DNA of 64,000 nt from Agrobacterium tumefaciens (GCA_025560025.1 CP048487.1:248001-312000); one strand, 5' to 3'; shown: positions 16,398 to 25,559, counted from the stretch's first letter. Program-made: numbers and translations. The notes: generated by a model not told the origin, from the sequence alone.

Positions 16398-17897
16398 ATG
16401 AACGCACCTGTCACCCTCAAGCGCCTTGGCGCCGATGCAGCCCGTTTCGTGGCCAAGGAGAAAAAGCTCTTCATCGATGGCCAATGGGTCCCAGCGGCGG
16501 AAAACGGCACGATCGACGTAATCGACCCCGCGACCGGGCTCGTTTTTGATCGAGTTCCCGACGGGACCGGAAGCGATATCGATAAAGCGGTAGCGGCCGC
16601 TCGCCGCGCCTTTGACGACGGACCGTGGGCCACCATGACGCCCGCTGATCGTGGCAAGCTCGTATGGAGGCTTGGTGATCTCGTCGAAAAGCATGCTGAC
16701 GAGCTCGCCGAACTGGAGGCTCTCGATAACGGAAAGCCCGTGACCGACGCGCGAAACGGCGATGTCACCTTTTCCTACGAGCTTCTTCGATACATGGCAG
16801 GCTGGAGCACCAAGATCTGCGGCCAAACCATCCCGCTGTCTGCGGGCGCTCCTTTCCATGCCTACACGCTACGCGAACCGATCGGTGTCTGCGGCCAGAT
16901 CGTGCCCTGGAACTTCTCGTTCATGATGGCGATCTGGAAAGTTGCGCCAGCGCTTGCCGCCGGGTGCACGATTGTCCTGAAGCCTGCAGAACAAACTCCG
17001 CTTACCGCCCTGCGTCTGGCCGAGCTCGTCGAGGAAGCAGGCTTCCCGGCGGGCGTGTTCAACGTCGTCACCGGGTACGGCGAGACAGCGGGTGCAGCCC
17101 TTGCCGCTCATCCCGACGTCGACAAGGTGGCTTTCACCGGATCCACCGAAGTTGGCAAAAAGATCCTCGACGCCGCGAAGGGAAACCTCAAGAAGGTCTC
17201 GCTGGAGCTAGGCGGGAAGTCGCCGATGATCGTCTTCGCAGATGCCGATCCGGCCGTTGCCATCCCTGCTATCGCCTATGGCATCTTCTACAACATGGGT
17301 CAGACGTGCACAGCGGGCACCCGTCTCTACGTCCATAAGGATATTGCTGATACCATCCTGACTGGCCTCAAGGCGTTCGCCGAGGGCATGTCCATTGGGG
17401 TCGGACTGGATCCGAAGACGCAGATCGGCCCGCTGGTCTCCCAGGAGCAGTTCGATCGTGTCAGCGCCTATGTGAAAGCAGGTCTGGCCGACGGCGCGAA
17501 GCTCTATTGCGGTGGAAATCGCGCCGGGTCAGAAGGCTATTTTCTCGAGCCTACCATCCTGACCGAAACCTCCGCTGAAATGTCGGTGGTGAGGGAAGAG
17601 ATCTTTGGCCCGGTGCTTGTGGTGGCGACCTTTGACGACGACGGTTTCGAAGCCATCGTGAAGGAAGCCAACAACTCCATCTACGGTCTTGCAGGGAGCG
17701 TCTTCACGCGTGATGTAAGTCGAGCTCACAAGGTCGCGAAGAAGCTAAAAGCAGGCACCATCGGTGTGAACACCCATCATGTGATCGACCCTGCCCTGCC
17801 CTTCGGCGGATTCAACCAGTCGGGTTGGGGTCGTGAACAGGGATACGAGGCAATCCTGCTCTACACGGAAGTGAAGTCCGTCGGAATCGCCCTCTGA
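16398..17897 (+). CDS. Aldehyde dehydrogenase (betaine-/phenylacetaldehyde-dehydrogenase-like)
   Basis: 499 residues, full-length class ALDH. Cofactor loop KVAFTGSTEVGKKIL, Glu in VSLELGGKSPMIVF, catalytic Cys304 in NMGQTCTAGTRLYV and the C-terminal PFGGFNQSGWGRE are intact. The N-terminus (KLFIDGQWVPAAENGTIDVI) places it near broad-specificity aldehyde dehydrogenases for amino- or aryl-aldehydes. It lies between a ureido/amide importer and an N-carbamoyl hydrolase homologue. Oxidation of an omega-ureido or omega-amino aldehyde is a reasonable guess. Separate from the GabD homologue further down the same operon. Confidence 0.87.
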   Translation: MNAPVTLKRLGADAARFVAKEKKLFIDGQWVPAAENGTIDVIDPATGLVFDRVPDGTGSDIDKAVAAARRAFDDGPWATMTPADRGKLVWRLGDLVEKHADELAELEALDNGKPVTDARNGDVTFSYELLRYMAGWSTKICGQTIPLSAGAPFHAYTLREPIGVCGQIVPWNFSFMMAIWKVAPALAAGCTIVLKPAEQTPLTALRLAELVEEAGFPAGVFNVVTGYGETAGAALAAHPDVDKVAFTGSTEVGKKILDAAKGNLKKVSLELGGKSPMIVFADADPAVAIPAIAYGIFYNMGQTCTAGTRLYVHKDIADTILTGLKAFAEGMSIGVGLDPKTQIGPLVSQEQFDRVSAYVKAGLADGAKLYCGGNRAGSEGYFLEPTILTETSAEMSVVREEIFGPVLVVATFDDDGFEAIVKEANNSIYGLAGSVFTRDVSRAHKVAKKLKAGTIGVNTHHVIDPALPFGGFNQSGWGREQGYEAILLYTEVKSVGIAL

Positions 17898-17962
17898 ACT
17901 TGGTGGACCGTGGCTGCTTATGGCGGCCACGGATCACCCTGCGAGGGACGCTGGAAAGAACA

Positions 17963-19222
17963 ATGCCCATGCAAAACCTTATGATCGATGGCGATCGGCT
18001 CTGGCAGACGATCATGGAGACGGCTGCCTTGGGCGCCACTGCTGACGGTGGCGTGCGCCGCCTTACTCTCGGTGAAGAAGACAAACAGGTCCGTGATTGG
18101 TTTCGTGATGAATGCGAGGCAGTCGGGTGCACCGTGGAGGTTGACGAAGTCGGCAACATGTTCGCACGACGTCCCGGGCGATCCGCTGATGCGCTGCCAA
18201 TCGCCATCGGCAGTCATCTCGATACGCAGCCCACGGGCGGAAAATTCGACGGCATCCTCGGTGTGCTGGCAGGCCTGGAGATATTTCGAACACTGCACGC
18301 CGCCGGATATGAGACCGAGATGCCGCTCATGCTCGTCAACTGGACGAACGAAGAAGGCGCCCGTTTCGCTCCTGCTATGCTTGGCTCCGGTGTCCATGCG
18401 GGTGTGTTCGATAAAGCCTTCGCAGATAGCCGCACCGATGCTGACGGTGTCTCCTTCGCAGAAGCCATCGAGGATATCGGATACCGCGGAACCATGCCGA
18501 TCAGACAGATCCGCTTCGCGGCCATGTTCGAACTCCACATTGAACAGGGGCCCGTCCTTGAACGAGAGAACGCCGATATCGGCATCGTCACCGGGGTGCA
18601 GGCCATGCGCTGGTACGATCTGGCAATCCGCGGCCGTGAGGCGCATGCCGGATCCACACCGATGGACATGCGCTGCGACGCGCTTGCCGATGCCGCCAGC
18701 ATCATTCTTGAGACGCAGGCCGCGGCGCGCTCCCTTGGGGCCATGGCGACGACAGGGCAGCTCTCGATTATCTCACCCTCGCGCAATGTCATTCCCGGCC
18801 ATGTAACCCTCAGCCTCGATCTGCGCCATGAAAGCGACGAGGAACTGGATCGATTGGAAGCAGCTGTTTCTCACCTCATCGCAAAACAATGCGGGGAACG
18901 CGCACACTTGGAAGTCGTCTGGAACAGCCCAGCTGTACGTTTCGATCCGCGCTGCATCCAGGCTGTTCGGGAAGCCGCAGAAAAATCGCACGCGACCACA
19001 AGTGAGATCGTGTCGGGCGCAGGGCATGATTCAGTGTATGTTTCCCGCGTCGCTCCGACCGCGATGATCTTCATACCCTGCAAGGACGGCGTAAGCCATA
19101 ACCCCGCTGAAAGTGCCGAAAAGGATCAGTGCACGATGGGCACGCAAGTGCTCCTCGAGACAATAATCGCCTACCAATCAAGCATGGCGTCCGAACAACA
19201 GACGTTCCAGCGTCAGAGCTAG
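17963..19222 (+). CDS. M20-family N-carbamoyl-L-amino-acid hydrolase / allantoate amidohydrolase homologue
   Basis: About 419 residues from ATG 17963 (GGAAAG upstream); longer starts lack a site. All metal ligands expected for the AllC/HyuC/beta-ureidopropionase group are visible: His85 and Asp96 in GSHLDTQPTGGKFDG, the Glu pair in NWTNEEGARF, His192 in FELHIEQGP and the late His in DGVSHNPAE. These enzymes release ammonia and CO2 from N-carbamoyl compounds or allantoate. Directly followed by gabT and gabD, it could convert 4-ureidobutyrate to GABA; other ureido acids are possible. The start of gabT lies 65 bp downstream. Confidence 0.87.
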   Translation: MPMQNLMIDGDRLWQTIMETAALGATADGGVRRLTLGEEDKQVRDWFRDECEAVGCTVEVDEVGNMFARRPGRSADALPIAIGSHLDTQPTGGKFDGILGVLAGLEIFRTLHAAGYETEMPLMLVNWTNEEGARFAPAMLGSGVHAGVFDKAFADSRTDADGVSFAEAIEDIGYRGTMPIRQIRFAAMFELHIEQGPVLERENADIGIVTGVQAMRWYDLAIRGREAHAGSTPMDMRCDALADAASIILETQAAARSLGAMATTGQLSIISPSRNVIPGHVTLSLDLRHESDEELDRLEAAVSHLIAKQCGERAHLEVVWNSPAVRFDPRCIQAVREAAEKSHATTSEIVSGAGHDSVYVSRVAPTAMIFIPCKDGVSHNPAESAEKDQCTMGTQVLLETIIAYQSSMASEQQTFQRQS

Positions 19223-19287
19223 GAAGTGGTTTCGGGGACGCCGTTGATAAGCGTCTTCGACTGGTCTCGCTTATGAAGGAAAACAAT

Positions 19288-20568
19288 ATGACAAACATCG
19301 AACTTTCAAATCGCCGCTCGGACGCCATCTCGCGCGGCGTGGGTGTGACTACCCAGGTTTACGCCGAGCGTGCCGAGAACGCTGAAATCTGGGATGTTGA
19401 AGGTCGCCGCTATATCGATTTCGCTGCGGGGATCGCGGTGGTCAATACCGGGCACCGCCACCCAAAAGTGATCGCTGCAGTCAAGGACCAGCTCGATCGC
19501 TTCACACACACCTGCCATCAGGTCGTTCCGTACGAGAATTACGTTCGTCTTGCAGAGCGCTTGAACAACGCCGTTCCAGGCAACTTCAAGAAGAAGACTA
19601 TCTTCGTAACGACGGGCGCCGAGGCTGTCGAAAATGCCATCAAGATCGCGCGAGCAGCGACCAACCGATCAGCGATTATTGCTTTCAGTGGTGGCTTCCA
19701 CGGCCGCACCTTCATGGGCATGTCGTTGACCGGAAAGGTCGTGCCTTACAAAGTCGGATTCGGTGCGATGCTGCCCGATGTCTATCACGCACCGTTCCCG
19801 GTCGAACTGCATGGCTATCCGGTCGAGGATTCGCTGGCGGTGCTCGACAAGCTATTCAAGGCCGACGTCGATCCGAACCGGGTCGCGGCCTTCATCGTCG
19901 AACCTGTGCAGGGCGAAGGCGGCTTCTACGAGGTGCCGAAGGCCTTCATGCTCAAGCTTCGTGAGATCGCTGACCAGCACGGCATCTTGCTGATTGCTGA
20001 TGAAGTCCAGACTGGTTTTGCCCGTACTGGGAAACTTTTCGCGATGGAGCACTATAGTGTCGTGGCCGATATCACGACGATGGCCAAGGGGCTCGGCGGT
20101 GGCTTCCCGATCGCCGCCGTGACAGGCCGTGCGGACCTCATGGACGCTCCTGGTCCGGGCGGCCTCGGTGGCACGTACGGCGGCAACCCGATCGGAGTGG
20201 CGGCAAGCAATGCCGTCCTCGACGTTATCGAGGAAGAAGGCCTCAGCGAGCGGGCGGCGGCGCTAGGCGCCCGGCTGAAGCAGCGCCTGCAGTCGCTTAC
20301 CAATGCTGTACTGCAGATCGCCGACGTTCGTGGCCCTGGCTTCATGAATGCCGTCGAGTTCAACGTTCCGGGGAGCAAGACGCCAAATGCGGAATTCACC
20401 AACAAAGTGCGCGAGAAAGCGCTGGAAAAGGGTCTGATCCTTCTCACATGCGGCGTCTACGGCAATGTCATCCGTTTCCTGGCACCGCTCACCATTCAAG
20501 ATGAGATCTTCTCCGAAGCGCTCGATATCCTGGAAGATACGCTGCGCGAATGCGCGAAGGAGGCTTGA
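19288..20568 (+). CDS. gabT: 4-Aminobutyrate aminotransferase
   Basis: 426 residues, the normal GabT length. PLP Lys267 lies in TTMAKGLGGGFPIAAVTGR (Lys268 in E. coli). VTTGAEAVENAIKIARAAT (phosphate binding), FSGGFHGRTFMGMSLTGK and IADEVQTGFARTGKLFA are all class-III aminotransferase hallmarks with the GabT pattern. It moves the amino group of GABA to 2-oxoglutarate, giving succinate semialdehyde and glutamate. ATG 19288 follows AAGGAAAA; an in-frame longer reading from 19129 overlaps the previous gene and has no support. gabD follows after two bases. Confidence 0.93.
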   Translation: MTNIELSNRRSDAISRGVGVTTQVYAERAENAEIWDVEGRRYIDFAAGIAVVNTGHRHPKVIAAVKDQLDRFTHTCHQVVPYENYVRLAERLNNAVPGNFKKKTIFVTTGAEAVENAIKIARAATNRSAIIAFSGGFHGRTFMGMSLTGKVVPYKVGFGAMLPDVYHAPFPVELHGYPVEDSLAVLDKLFKADVDPNRVAAFIVEPVQGEGGFYEVPKAFMLKLREIADQHGILLIADEVQTGFARTGKLFAMEHYSVVADITTMAKGLGGGFPIAAVTGRADLMDAPGPGGLGGTYGGNPIGVAASNAVLDVIEEEGLSERAAALGARLKQRLQSLTNAVLQIADVRGPGFMNAVEFNVPGSKTPNAEFTNKVREKALEKGLILLTCGVYGNVIRFLAPLTIQDEIFSEALDILEDTLRECAKEA

Positions 20569-20570
20569 AC

Positions 20571-22049
20571 ATGGCCATCGGCAACGCTCTGCTCAACAAA
20601 TTGAAGGATCCGTCGCTCGTCACGCATAAGGCCCTGATTGCGGGCGAATGGCTGGCGGCCGCCGATAGCGGTAAGACGTTCGATGTCACCAATCCGTCAA
20701 CCGGAGAGGTCATCGCGACCTTGCCGGATATGGGTCGCGCAGAGACGGCGCGGGCCGTGGACGCGGCCTACAAAGCGCAGAAGGCTTGGGCGAAAAAAAC
20801 GGGCAAGGAGCGCGCGTCGGTGCTTCGAAATCTATACGACCTCATGATTGCAAATGCCGACGATCTGGCTGCCATCCTTACCATGGAGATGGGCAAGCCG
20901 TTTCCGGAGGCACGCGGCGAGATCGTCTACGGCGCCTCCTACGTCGAATGGTTTGGCGAAGAGGCCAAGCGAATTTACGGCGACACGATACCGGGCCATC
21001 AACCCGACAAGCGGCTTATCGTGCTGAAGCAGCCTGTCGGCGTTGTCGCAGCGATCACGCCTTGGAATTTCCCAAACGCCATGCTCACGCGAAAGTTCGC
21101 ACCTGCTGTTGCGGCTGGATGCACCATGGTCTCCAAGCCCGCGGCGGAAACACCTCTTTCGGCTCTATCCCTTGCCGTGCTCGCCGAAAGCGCTGGACTG
21201 CCCGCAGGGGTATTCAATGTGATCACATCCACGGACTCGTCCTCCGTGGGTAAGGAGTTCACGGAGAATGAGAAAGTTCGAAAACTTACATTCACGGGCT
21301 CGACTGGCGTCGGCAAGATCCTAATGCGCCAGGGCGCCGATCAGATCATGAAGCTTGGCCTCGAGCTTGGCGGCAATGCACCGTTCATCGTTTTCGACGA
21401 CGCTGATCTCGATGCGGCCGTCGAAGGAGCCATGATCTCGAAATACCGCAACAATGGACAAACCTGCGTCTGCGCCAACCGTCTCTATGTCCAGTCTGGC
21501 ATCTATGACGCATTCGCAAGGAAGCTGGCGGCGAAGGTTTACGCAATGAAGGTTGGTGACGGTTTCGAGCAGGGCGTCAATGCCGGGCCATTGATCACCC
21601 GGAAAGCGGTGGCGAAAGTCGAGGAACATATTTCCGACGCTGTTTCAAAGGGTGCAAAGGTCGCCGTCGGTGGCGAACCGGATGCCAAGGGCGGCCTGTT
21701 CTTCCAGCCGACGATCCTAACTGGCGTGACCGCTGATATGAAGATTGCGAGGGAAGAGACCTTCGGTCCCGTCGCGCCGCTCTTCAAGTTCGATACAGAG
21801 GAAGAGGTAATCGAACTCGCGAACGCCACGGAGTTCGGCCTTGCGTCGTATTTCTATGCCAAGGATCTTTCCAAGGTCATGCGCGTAGCAGAAGCGCTCG
21901 AATACGGGATGGTGGGCATCAACACGGGGCTCATATCGACGGAAGCCGCTCCGTTTGGAGGCATCAAGCAATCTGGCCACGGCCGGGAGGGTTCGAAGTA
22001 TGGGATCGAGGACTACCTGGAGATTAAATATCTGTGCCTCTCGGTGTGA
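20571..22049 (+). CDS. gabD: Succinate-semialdehyde dehydrogenase
   Basis: 492 residues with the GabD pattern: AAITPWNFPNAMLTRKFAPA, LTFTGSTGVGKILM, LELGGNAPFIVFDDADLDAA and catalytic Cys299 in NNGQTCVCANR (the second Cys two residues later forms the redox pair seen in GabD). AAGGAGG lies just before ATG 20571 and only two bases separate it from gabT, so they are co-translated. It oxidises succinate semialdehyde to succinate, the exit of this operon into the TCA cycle. Confidence 0.93.
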   Translation: MAIGNALLNKLKDPSLVTHKALIAGEWLAAADSGKTFDVTNPSTGEVIATLPDMGRAETARAVDAAYKAQKAWAKKTGKERASVLRNLYDLMIANADDLAAILTMEMGKPFPEARGEIVYGASYVEWFGEEAKRIYGDTIPGHQPDKRLIVLKQPVGVVAAITPWNFPNAMLTRKFAPAVAAGCTMVSKPAAETPLSALSLAVLAESAGLPAGVFNVITSTDSSSVGKEFTENEKVRKLTFTGSTGVGKILMRQGADQIMKLGLELGGNAPFIVFDDADLDAAVEGAMISKYRNNGQTCVCANRLYVQSGIYDAFARKLAAKVYAMKVGDGFEQGVNAGPLITRKAVAKVEEHISDAVSKGAKVAVGGEPDAKGGLFFQPTILTGVTADMKIAREETFGPVAPLFKFDTEEEVIELANATEFGLASYFYAKDLSKVMRVAEALEYGMVGINTGLISTEAAPFGGIKQSGHGREGSKYGIEDYLEIKYLCLSV

Positions 22050-22164
22050 TGCATCATCGGTGCCAGTGCGCCCTTAGTTTTACGCGAAGCGTGCGTGTGA
22101 CGTCCTATCGGATACAAGCGACGCCTGTTAACGACCCGATGGGGTGCCTATGGAATATTTTCTG

Positions 22165-23076
22165 TCAAGTTAAGTCTCGGTATCGCGCTCGAACTGGCGT
22201 CGTGTTTACGTAAACCGCGAACAGACTGCGCGTCGCGCAGATAAAAATTCTATTCCTATACGGGCCGCCAAAGCATAGGTTGGCGGCCGCTTCCGGCAGA
22301 ACGATCCGGCCGAGCAACGTCCCATCCGATGACAGGCATTGAACGCCATCGCCAACCCCCGCCCAGATGTTGCCATGCCGGTCGAGGCGGATGCCATCAT
22401 AGATGCCGACGTCGCATTCGCGCAGTAATCGCCTGTTTGCCAAGGCGTTGTCGCCGCCGACATCAAAGGCATAGAGCGCCGCCGGCTTGCGGCCGCTGTC
22501 GACGACATAGAGTGTCCGGCCATCCGGCGAAAAGGCGAGCCCGTTCGGCTGGACGAAATCCGTCAGCACGGCTCTGATGGAGCCATCAGTCGCGACGCGA
22601 TAGACGTTGCGGCTGCCGATCTCGCTCTCGATCCGCCCACCTTCGTACTCGGTTGCAATTCCATAGGTCGGATCGGTAAACCACACTGCCCCGTTGGAGG
22701 CGACGACCACGTCGTTCGGCGAGTTGAGCTGCTTGCCTTCGAAGGCATCCGCGATCACGGTGACGCTGCCATCATGCTCCACGCGCGTGACCGAGCGAGA
22801 GAGATGCTCGCAGGACAACACGCGGCCCTGCGGGTCCAGCGTGTGACCGTTGGTGAAGTTGGCGGCATGCAGGAACGGGGTGACGAGACCGTTAACCTCG
22901 TCGAAGCGCAGCACGCGGTTGTTTGGAATGTCCGAGAAAAGCAGGTAGCGGCCGGCCGGTACGTAGACCGGTCCCTCCAGCCATCTTCCCTCGGAAAACA
23001 GCGTATCCACGTGAACATTCGGCAGCACGAGACTTTCAAACCGCTCGTCGTGCACCTCGAACCATTTTGTCAGCAC
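22165..23076 (-). CDS. SMP-30/gluconolactonase-family protein
   Basis: About 303 residues from GTG 23076, preceded by GGGAGGGG. Six-bladed propeller features: WLEGPVYVPAGRYLLFSDIP at blade 1, LNSPNDVVVASNGAVWFTDP (metal-binding Asn), PNGLAFSPDGRTLYVVDSG and IYDGIRLDRHGNIWAG (Asp ligand). Members hydrolyse sugar lactones to sugar acids. It is the last gene of a minus-strand operon with OtnI- and LtnD-like genes. A lactone of the four-carbon or aldonic acid handled by those enzymes may be its substrate. Confidence 0.88.
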   Translation of the reverse strand: MLTKWFEVHDERFESLVLPNVHVDTLFSEGRWLEGPVYVPAGRYLLFSDIPNNRVLRFDEVNGLVTPFLHAANFTNGHTLDPQGRVLSCEHLSRSVTRVEHDGSVTVIADAFEGKQLNSPNDVVVASNGAVWFTDPTYGIATEYEGGRIESEIGSRNVYRVATDGSIRAVLTDFVQPNGLAFSPDGRTLYVVDSGRKPAALYAFDVGGDNALANRRLLRECDVGIYDGIRLDRHGNIWAGVGDGVQCLSSDGTLLGRIVLPEAAANLCFGGPYRNRIFICATRSLFAVYVNTTPVRARYRDLT

Positions 23077-23104
23077 TTTATCCCCTCCCGCCTTGCCGCC
23101 CGTC

Positions 23105-23872
23105 TCAGAGCCGCTTCATCCACCCCAGCCCGGCAACCGTTTCCCCCGCCGGCCGGTATTCGCAGCCGACATAGCCACGGTAGCCGAGTTCATCGAGTGC
23201 GGCAAAGATCCTGAAATCGTCGAGTTCACCGGTTCCCGGCTCGTTGCGCTTCGGCACCGATGCAATCTGCACATGCCCGATCAAAGGCATTGCCTTTTCG
23301 AGACCGACAAGCACGTCGCCGTGCATGATCTGCCGATGATAAATATCGAACTGCAGCCTGACGTTTGCGTGGTTGAGATCGGCGATGAAGCCGATGGCGC
23401 GATTGAAGTCGTTGAGGAAATAGCCGGGCATATCGCGGCCGTTGATCGGCTCTATCACAAGGCCGATGCCATCGCGCGCCGTCAGATCGGCGGCATTCGC
23501 GAGCGCGTCGCGGTAAGACGCGGTTGCAGCCGGATTGTTCGCATCCGCGATCCCCGCCATCATGTGGAGAAGCGGCGATCCGATGGCCTTGGCGTACTCC
23601 ACCGCCTTGCCCACCGCCTGGCGGAACTCGTCGCGCCGCTCGGGCAAGGCCGCGAGGCCGCGCTCGCCGGCGGCCCAATCGCCGGGTGGCATGTTGAAGA
23701 GAGCCTGCTTCAATCCGGCTGCCTGGAGCCGTTCGGCAACGACATCGGCTGAATAATCATATGGGAAGAGATATTCGACAGCTTCGAAGCCCGCATCGGC
23801 TGCTGCCTGAAAGCGATCGAAAAACGCGTGTTCGTTGAACATCATGGTGAGGTTGGCGGCAAAACGTGGGAT
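23105..23872 (-). CDS. otnI: Hydroxypyruvate-isomerase-family protein, OtnI-like (2-oxo-tetronate isomerase)
   Basis: TIM-barrel sugar isomerase/epimerase of about 255 residues (RFAANLTMMFNEHAFFDRFQ, GFEAVEYLFPYDYSAD, GLVIEPINGRDMPGYFLND, QFDIYHRQIMHGD, GCEYRPAGET), with the metal-site Glu and Asp residues in place. Homologues begin MPRFAANL. Here the position exactly 6 bases after a strong AAGGAGG is ATC (23872-23870), not ATG. The next ATG is 23845, inside the first strand. The start may be an ATC codon or a mutated one. OtnI isomerises 2-oxo-tetronate made by LtnD. Confidence 0.75.
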   Translation of the reverse strand: MPRFAANLTMMFNEHAFFDRFQAAADAGFEAVEYLFPYDYSADVVAERLQAAGLKQALFNMPPGDWAAGERGLAALPERRDEFRQAVGKAVEYAKAIGSPLLHMMAGIADANNPAATASYRDALANAADLTARDGIGLVIEPINGRDMPGYFLNDFNRAIGFIADLNHANVRLQFDIYHRQIMHGDVLVGLEKAMPLIGHVQIASVPKRNEPGTGELDDFRIFAALDELGYRGYVGCEYRPAGETVAGLGWMKRL

Positions 23873-23873
23873 C

Positions 23874-24788
23874 TCAGACCTCCTTGTCCATGCCGGGCAG
23901 TTGCAGCCCGGCGATCGACGCCAGAAGGCGGGCGACGGAAGAATCGTCATCTTGCCCCATGCCAGCCGCTTCGGTCATCAGGAAAAGCTGCAAAGCGGCG
24001 CTGGCGATCGGAAGAGGGAATTTCTGCTGCCGGCCGATGTCGGAGACGATGCCAAGATCCTTGGTGACGATCGATACGGCGCTGTGGGGCGTGTAATCGC
24101 CGGCGACGACATGCGGAATGCGGTTTTCGAACATCCAGCTGTTGCCGGCCGATCTTGTAATGGCGTCGAAGACCCGCGAGATATCGAGTCCTAGGCTCTT
24201 GGCGAAGGTGATCGCTTCGCAGGCAACGGCGATATGGACGCCCGCCAGCAGCTGGTTGACGATCTTGAACGATGAGCCAACGCCGACATCGTCGCCGAGT
24301 TCGTAAACGGTTGATGCCATCGCATCGAGCGCCGGCCGGGCCGCGGCAAAGCTCTCGGGCGAACCGGAGGCCATGACCGTCAGTGAGCCTTGATCGGCCT
24401 TGGCCGAACCGCCACTGATCGGGGCATCGAGATAAAGGATCCCATGCTTGCCGGCCCTTTGGGCGAAGTTCTTGGCCTCAGCCGGTGAGATGGTTGCCGA
24501 TGATATCACGACGGAGCCGGGCGCCAACGCCGCAACAGCGCCGTCGGGACCGAACAGGACGGCCTCTGTCTGCGCCGCGTTGACGACGACGATAACGGCG
24601 ATCTGCGCATCCCTTGCGGCCATCGCCGGCGTCTGAACTGGCCTTCCGCCAGCGGCCTCGAGGCTGGAAAGGGCCGCATCGCTGATGTCGCAGCCAGAAA
24701 CCGTGTGGCCGGCCCGCAGAAGCGAGCGTGCCATGCCAAGGCCCATCGAGCCCAATCCGACGATTGCTACGTGGGTGGATCCGGCCAT
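23874..24788 (-). CDS. ltnD: L-threonate dehydrogenase-like (3-hydroxyisobutyrate dehydrogenase family)
   Basis: 304 residues. Rossmann motif VAIVGLGSMGLGMARSLL at the N-terminus, substrate loop DAPISGGSAKADQGSLTV, catalytic Lys in SSFKIVNQLLAGVHIAVA and the C-terminal helical domain (SWMFENRIPHVV, IVTKDLGIVSD) fit the LtnD branch. LtnD oxidises L-threonate at C2 with NAD+ to 2-oxo-tetronate. OtnI follows directly. The usual kinase (OtnK-type) and aldolase (OtnC) genes are missing here. Its ATG overlaps the stop of a permease remnant (TAATG), so the gene once followed a sugar-type ABC operon. Confidence 0.85.
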   Translation of the reverse strand: MAGSTHVAIVGLGSMGLGMARSLLRAGHTVSGCDISDAALSSLEAAGGRPVQTPAMAARDAQIAVIVVVNAAQTEAVLFGPDGAVAALAPGSVVISSATISPAEAKNFAQRAGKHGILYLDAPISGGSAKADQGSLTVMASGSPESFAAARPALDAMASTVYELGDDVGVGSSFKIVNQLLAGVHIAVACEAITFAKSLGLDISRVFDAITRSAGNSWMFENRIPHVVAGDYTPHSAVSIVTKDLGIVSDIGRQQKFPLPIASAALQLFLMTEAAGMGQDDDSSVARLLASIAGLQLPGMDKEV

Positions 24789-24945
24789 TATCGATTGTTC
24801 CTTTCAAATCTGCGTATCAGCAACATGGAGAGTATGATCAGACCGAAAACGATCTGACGGAAGGCTTCCGGCATCTGCAGCACCGAAAGAATGGAAGACA
24901 GGAGCGTGATGAACAGTGCGCCGACCACGGTTCCGGCGTAACTGC
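24788..24945 (-). pseudogene. C-terminal remnant of an RbsC-type ABC permease
   Basis: Only the last 50 or so codons remain: SYAGTVVGALFITLLSSILS, then VLQMPEAFRQIVFGLIILSM and a short basic tail, the standard end of a ribose-type permease. Upstream of the SYAGT motif the conserved glycine-rich GGxGS context stops and the DNA becomes that of an SDR gene on the other strand. The break lies at about 24940-24955. The lost part would also have carried the operon promoter. Confidence 0.8.
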
Positions 24946-24948
24946 AGG

Positions 24949-25559
24949 CGATGGGTCGCAAGGCCGCGGCGCTCCAGCTCGACACCGGCGACGTATCGAC
25001 TTTCGCCGCCTTTGGCGATGCCTTGCGCACAAGCCTCTCCGCTACTTGGGGCCGCGTCACGCTGGATCATCTGGTCAACAATGTCGGGCATGGCGATATG
25101 GCGGATTTCGCGGCAACGACAGAGGCTCAATTCGATGCCCTGTTCAACGTCCATGTGAAGGGCGTGTTCTTCCTCACCCAGGCGCTGCTGCCCGTGATCG
25201 CTGACGGAGGTCGCATCGTTAACTTCTCGTCGGGACTGACGCGTGTGTCATTTCCAGGCTTCTCCGCTTAATCGGCCGCCAAGGGTGCCGTCGAGATTCT
25301 TACGGTCTACATGGCTCGGGAACTGGGTAGCCGTGGCATCACCGCCAACACCGTCGCTCCGGGGGCAATCGAGACCGATTTGCTTGGCGGCGCCGTGCGC
25401 GACATTCCCGATTACAACACGGCATTTGCAGGCATGACGGCGCTTGGCCGTGTTGGTTTGCCTGACGATATCGGCCCTATGGTCGCGAGCCTGCTTGGCC
25501 CCGACAATCGCTGGGTCAACGGCCAGCGGATCGAAGTGTCGGGAGGTCAGACGATCTAA
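24949..25559 (+). pseudogene. SDR-family oxidoreductase, 5'-truncated and with TAA in place of the catalytic Tyr
   Basis: Reads in one frame from the recombination junction to TAA 25559. The N-terminal nucleotide-binding GxxxGxG part is missing. Present are LVNNVGHGDMADF (NNVG motif), GRIVNFSSGLTRVSFPGFSA (catalytic Ser strand) and, after a TAA at 25269-25271, SAAKGAVEILTVYMARELGS and GITANTVAPGAIETDLLGG. In intact SDRs the codon at the TAA position is the Tyr of YxxxK, so TAT/TAC to TAA has removed the catalytic residue. The gene is clearly dead. Confidence 0.88.

Noticed and set aside
20052..20061. CTATAG within CACTATAGTG inside gabT
   Set aside because: Single site inside a coding region, lacking the second site and downstream block of the promoter module.
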